A stretch of DNA of 64,000 nucleotides from Neoechinorhynchus agilis. Lineage: Eukaryota; Acanthocephala. Location: assembly GCA_051530055.1 (NCBI GenBank), contig CM121341.1, forward strand, positions 372,001 to 436,000, given 5' to 3'. The translations under genes and the position numbers were made by a program. The notes below the pieces were generated by a model that worked only from the letters and a program-made list of their open reading frames with translations, searched no databases and was not told the origin of the DNA. Below, piece by piece: positions 61,101 to 64,000 of this stretch; position 1 is the stretch's first letter, and each line of letters opens with the position of its first letter.

Positions 61101-63281
61101 TTCGAAGACCCAATATCCAACCGAATCCTTAGCGTCCTTGATTGAGATAACTACGTCTCCAACAAAATAATTTCGAAGGAATTTTTCTTAACGATACTGG
61201 AATCGGAGATGTGGAGGCCATAATCCCTTCCGGATAAAATCTATTTTATTGAAATATTTCGCAAGGATACCTCATCAGTCGTCTAAAAAGTCTTTAATTG
61301 CTTTGTATTGTACTGCTTGGGTACGCGGGATCGCTATTCCCAAGGTTCAGACCCAATATCAACCGAATCTATAGCCTTCCTTGATTGAGATAACTACGTC
61401 TCAACAAAATAATTTCGAAGGAATTTTCTACCGCGATACTGGAATCGGAGATGTAGTGACCATAATCCCTTCCGGATAAAATCTATTTTATTGAAATATT
61501 TCCGCAAGGATACCTCATCAGTCGTCTAAAAAGTCTTTAATTGCTTTGTATTGTACTGCTTGGGTACGCGGGATCGCTATTCCCGAGGTTCGAAGACCCA
61601 ATGTCCAACCGAATCCTTAGCGTCCTTGATTGAGATAATTACGTCTCCAACAAAATCATTTCGAAGGAATTTTTCTTAACGATACTGAAATCGGAGATGT
61701 GGAGGCCATAATCCCTTCCGGATAAAATCTATTTTATTGAAATATTTCGCATGGAAACCTCATCAGTCATTCAAAAAGTCTTTAATTGCTTTGTATTGTA
61801 CTGCTTGGGTACGCGGGATCGCTATTCCCAAGGTTCGAAGACCAAATGTCCAACCGAATCCTTAGCGTCCTTGATTGAGATAACTACGTCTCCAACAAAA
61901 TCATTTCGAAGGAATTTTTCTTAACGATACTGGAATCGGAGATGTAGTGACCATAATCCCTTCCGGATAAAACCTATTTCATTGAAATATTTCGCAAGGA
62001 TACCTCATCAGTCGTCTAAAAAGTCTTTAATTGCTTTGTATTGTACTGCTTGGGTACGCGGGATCGCTATTCCCGAGGTTCGAAGACCCAATGTCCAACC
62101 GAATCCTTAGCGTCCTTGATTGAGATAATTACGTCTCCAACAAAATCATTTCGAAGGAATTTTCTTAACGATACTGGAATCGGAGATGTGGAGGCCATAA
62201 TCCCTTCCGGATAAAATCTATTTTATTGAAATATTTCGCAAGGATACCTCATCAGTCGTCTAAAAAGTCTTTAATTGCTTTGTATTGTACTGCTTGGGTA
62301 CGCGGGATCGCTATTCCTAGGTTCGAAGACCAAATGTCCAACCGAATCCTTAGCGTCCTTGATTGAGATAATTACGTCTCCAACAAAACAATTTCGAAGG
62401 AATTTTTCTTAACGATACTGGAATCGGAGATGTGGAGCCCATAATCCCTTCCGGATAAAACCTATTTCATTGAAATATTTCGCAAGGATACCTCATCAGT
62501 CGTCTAAAAAGTCTTTAATTGCTTTGTATTGTACTGCTTGGGTACGCGGGATCGCTATTCCCGAGGTTCGAAGACCCAATGTCCAACCGAAATCCTTAGC
62601 GTCCTTGATTGAGATAATTACGTCTCCAACAAAATAATTTCGAAGGAATTTTTCTTAACGATACTGGAATCGGAGATGTGGAGGCCATAATCCCTTCCGG
62701 ATAAAATCTATTTTATTGAAATATTTCGCAAGGATACCTCATCAGTCGTCTAAAAAGTCTTTAATTGCTTTGTATTGTACTGCTTGGGTACGCGGGATCG
62801 CTATTCCCGAGGTTCGAAGACCCAATATCCAACCGAATCCTTAGCGTCCTTGATTGAGATAATTACGTCTCCAACAAAATAATTTCGAAGGAATTTTTCT
62901 TAACGATACTGGAATCGGAGATGTGGAGGCCATAATCCCTTCCGGATAAAATCTATTTTATTGAAATATTTCGCAAGGATACCTCATCAGTCGTCTAAAA
63001 AGTCTTTAATTGCTTTGTATTGTACTGCTTGGGTACGCGGGATCGCTATTCCCGAGGTTCGAAGACCCAATGTCCAACCGAATCCTTAGCGTCCTTGATT
63101 GAGATAATTACGTCTCCAACAAAATAATTTCGAAGGAATTTTTCTTAACGATACTGGAATCGGAGATGTGGAGGCCATAATCCCTTCCGGATAAAATCTA
63201 TTTTATTGAAATATTTCGCAAGGATACCTCATCAGTCGTCTAAAAAGTCTTTAATTGCTTTGTATTGTACTGCTTGGGTAC
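55110..63281. repeat. Satellite C array, about 33 copies of a 245-bp monomer
   Basis: Head-to-tail monomers of 244-245 bp. Landmarks are GTCTTTAATTGCTTTGTATT, CGGGATCGCTATTCCCG (short inverted repeat), GTCCTTGATTGAGATAA, TTTCGAAGGAATTTTTC, TGGAGGCCATAATCCC and GGATAAAATCTATTTTATTG. The last block and its neighbours match an arm of the 36.8-kb palindrome. Variants such as CCAAATGTCC/CCCAATATCC and AAATCATTT/AAATAATTT are mixed along the array. Indel-rich monomers cluster at about 57420-57620, 58740-59180, 59830-60100 and 61340-61460. The right border is abrupt, within a monomer. Confidence 0.97.
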
Positions 63282-63737
63282 TGGATTGTGATGACTACAT
63301 CTCCAGCTCTATCATCCCGAGTGGTGGGTGTGAGCCTTTTCGGATAACCGAAGTTTTCTAAACTATCGATCACCATTAGCATATCCTTCAGTTTTTGAAT
63401 TTTAAGGCATAAATTAACGTAGGTTTCCTTTCTTGTTAATTGGATGACTTTTTGAATCTGTCGAAGAGTAAAACATATGAAAAAATCGATTTTCTTAATT
63501 TCAAAGTACTTAAAGGAATCGCTTATGCATACCTTTTTATTTAAACTTTGTCTAAATTTTTCTGAGCGATCTTTATTTTATAAACGTGTAAATACTAGGT
63601 TATTGCATCTCTTCCTCGGCTTTTTAGTTTTCCTTTTTGGCATGAAGCCACACCGATCTCTTACATCAGAGAAGTGATTGAATCACTGAGACTCTTAATG
63701 CGACTACGGTATACGAGTTTGTACTCATCCTTCCGGA
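63282..63737. other. Spacer between satellite C and the 143-bp repeat
   Basis: Unique AT-rich sequence. The first part (CATCTCCAGCTCTATCATCC then CGAGTGGTG) may be a decayed relative of the satellite C flank. A 66-codon frame at 63477-63677 is not convincing. Confidence 0.35.
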
Positions 63738-64000
63738 GAAGTTTAGTCATCAGAACTTAAGGGTAGTTATAAATAACTCGAAAATTGAACAAGGGACGAA
63801 ATTGTTGGAAAACCGAAGATAAAGCTACCGAATTCCATAGAAGTTTTTCCAGAAATTACAGATATTGCTAAAACCGAACAGAAGTTTAATCATCAGAACT
63901 TAAGGGTAGTTATAAATAACTCGAAAATTGAACAAGGGACGAAATTGTTGGAAAACCGAAGATAAAGCTACCGAATTCCTAGAAGTTTTTAGAGAAATTA
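63738..64000. repeat. 143-bp tandem repeat, cut by the window end
   Basis: AGTTTAGTCATCAGAACTTA and the following roughly 120 bp recur 143 bp later as AGTTTAATCATCAGAACTTA with near-identical sequence. One full unit and most of a second are visible. It is probably the start of a further tandem array. Confidence 0.8.

Noticed and set aside
12600-63281. Arrays considered as CRISPR-like or minisatellite arrays
   Set aside because: Whole units repeat with no unique spacers; unit lengths of 182-245 bp and the animal gene context identify satellites.

Overview
The window is metazoan nuclear DNA, AT-rich, from a genome with very small introns: the spliced genes I could resolve have introns of about 44 to 75 nt with weak, variable acceptors. 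Gene content (SEL1L, an ASH1-type chromatin protein, ZFHX homeobox, condensin II CAP-H2-like, FIS1, IMP4, DDX10, an RBBP4-like WD40 protein) excludes bacteria and viruses. Compact genes, roughly 100-bp same-strand gaps and acceptor-like sequence directly before several start codons suggest a trans-splicing animal such as a nematode. That is an inference; another compact-genome animal is possible.

Layout. 0-5 kb: three close genes on the plus strand (SEL1L, an unrecognised gene, an ASH1-like bromodomain-PHD-BAH gene without a SET domain). 6-7.7 kb: a short ZFHX homeobox gene on the minus strand with about 3.7 kb of gene-poor upstream DNA. 11.4-22.3 kb: satellite A (about 187 bp). 23.1-23.7 kb: an EF-hand gene (minus). 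25.0-35.9 kb: satellite B (about 182 bp). 36.8-43.0 kb: a palindromic element, a CAP-H2-like gene, a poorly understood 3-kb stretch, FIS1, and IMP4 convergent to it. 43.7-50.5 kb: a transposon graveyard (non-LTR ORF1 and reverse transcriptase remnants, a Penelope-like GIY-YIG remnant, several palindromic elements) around an unrecognised proline-rich gene. 51.0-54.5 kb: DDX10 and an RBBP4-like WD40 gene, convergent. 55.1-63.3 kb: satellite C (about 245 bp). 63.7 kb to the end: the start of a fourth tandem repeat (143 bp).

Satellites A, B and C make up about 30 kb, or 47% of the window. The most interesting observation is that satellites B and C share sequence modules with the single-copy palindromic element at 36.8 kb, and partly with the one at 48.7 kb. 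This suggests that short palindromic transposon-like elements seeded at least two of the satellites. Satellite A contains a 3.55-kb (19-monomer) block duplication and a gradient of increasingly diverged monomers at its left edge.

The genes do not form one pathway. SEL1L works in ER-associated degradation, FIS1 in mitochondrial and peroxisomal fission, IMP4 and DDX10 in small-subunit ribosome biogenesis, and the ASH1-like, RBBP4-like, ZFHX and CAP-H2-like genes in chromatin or transcription.
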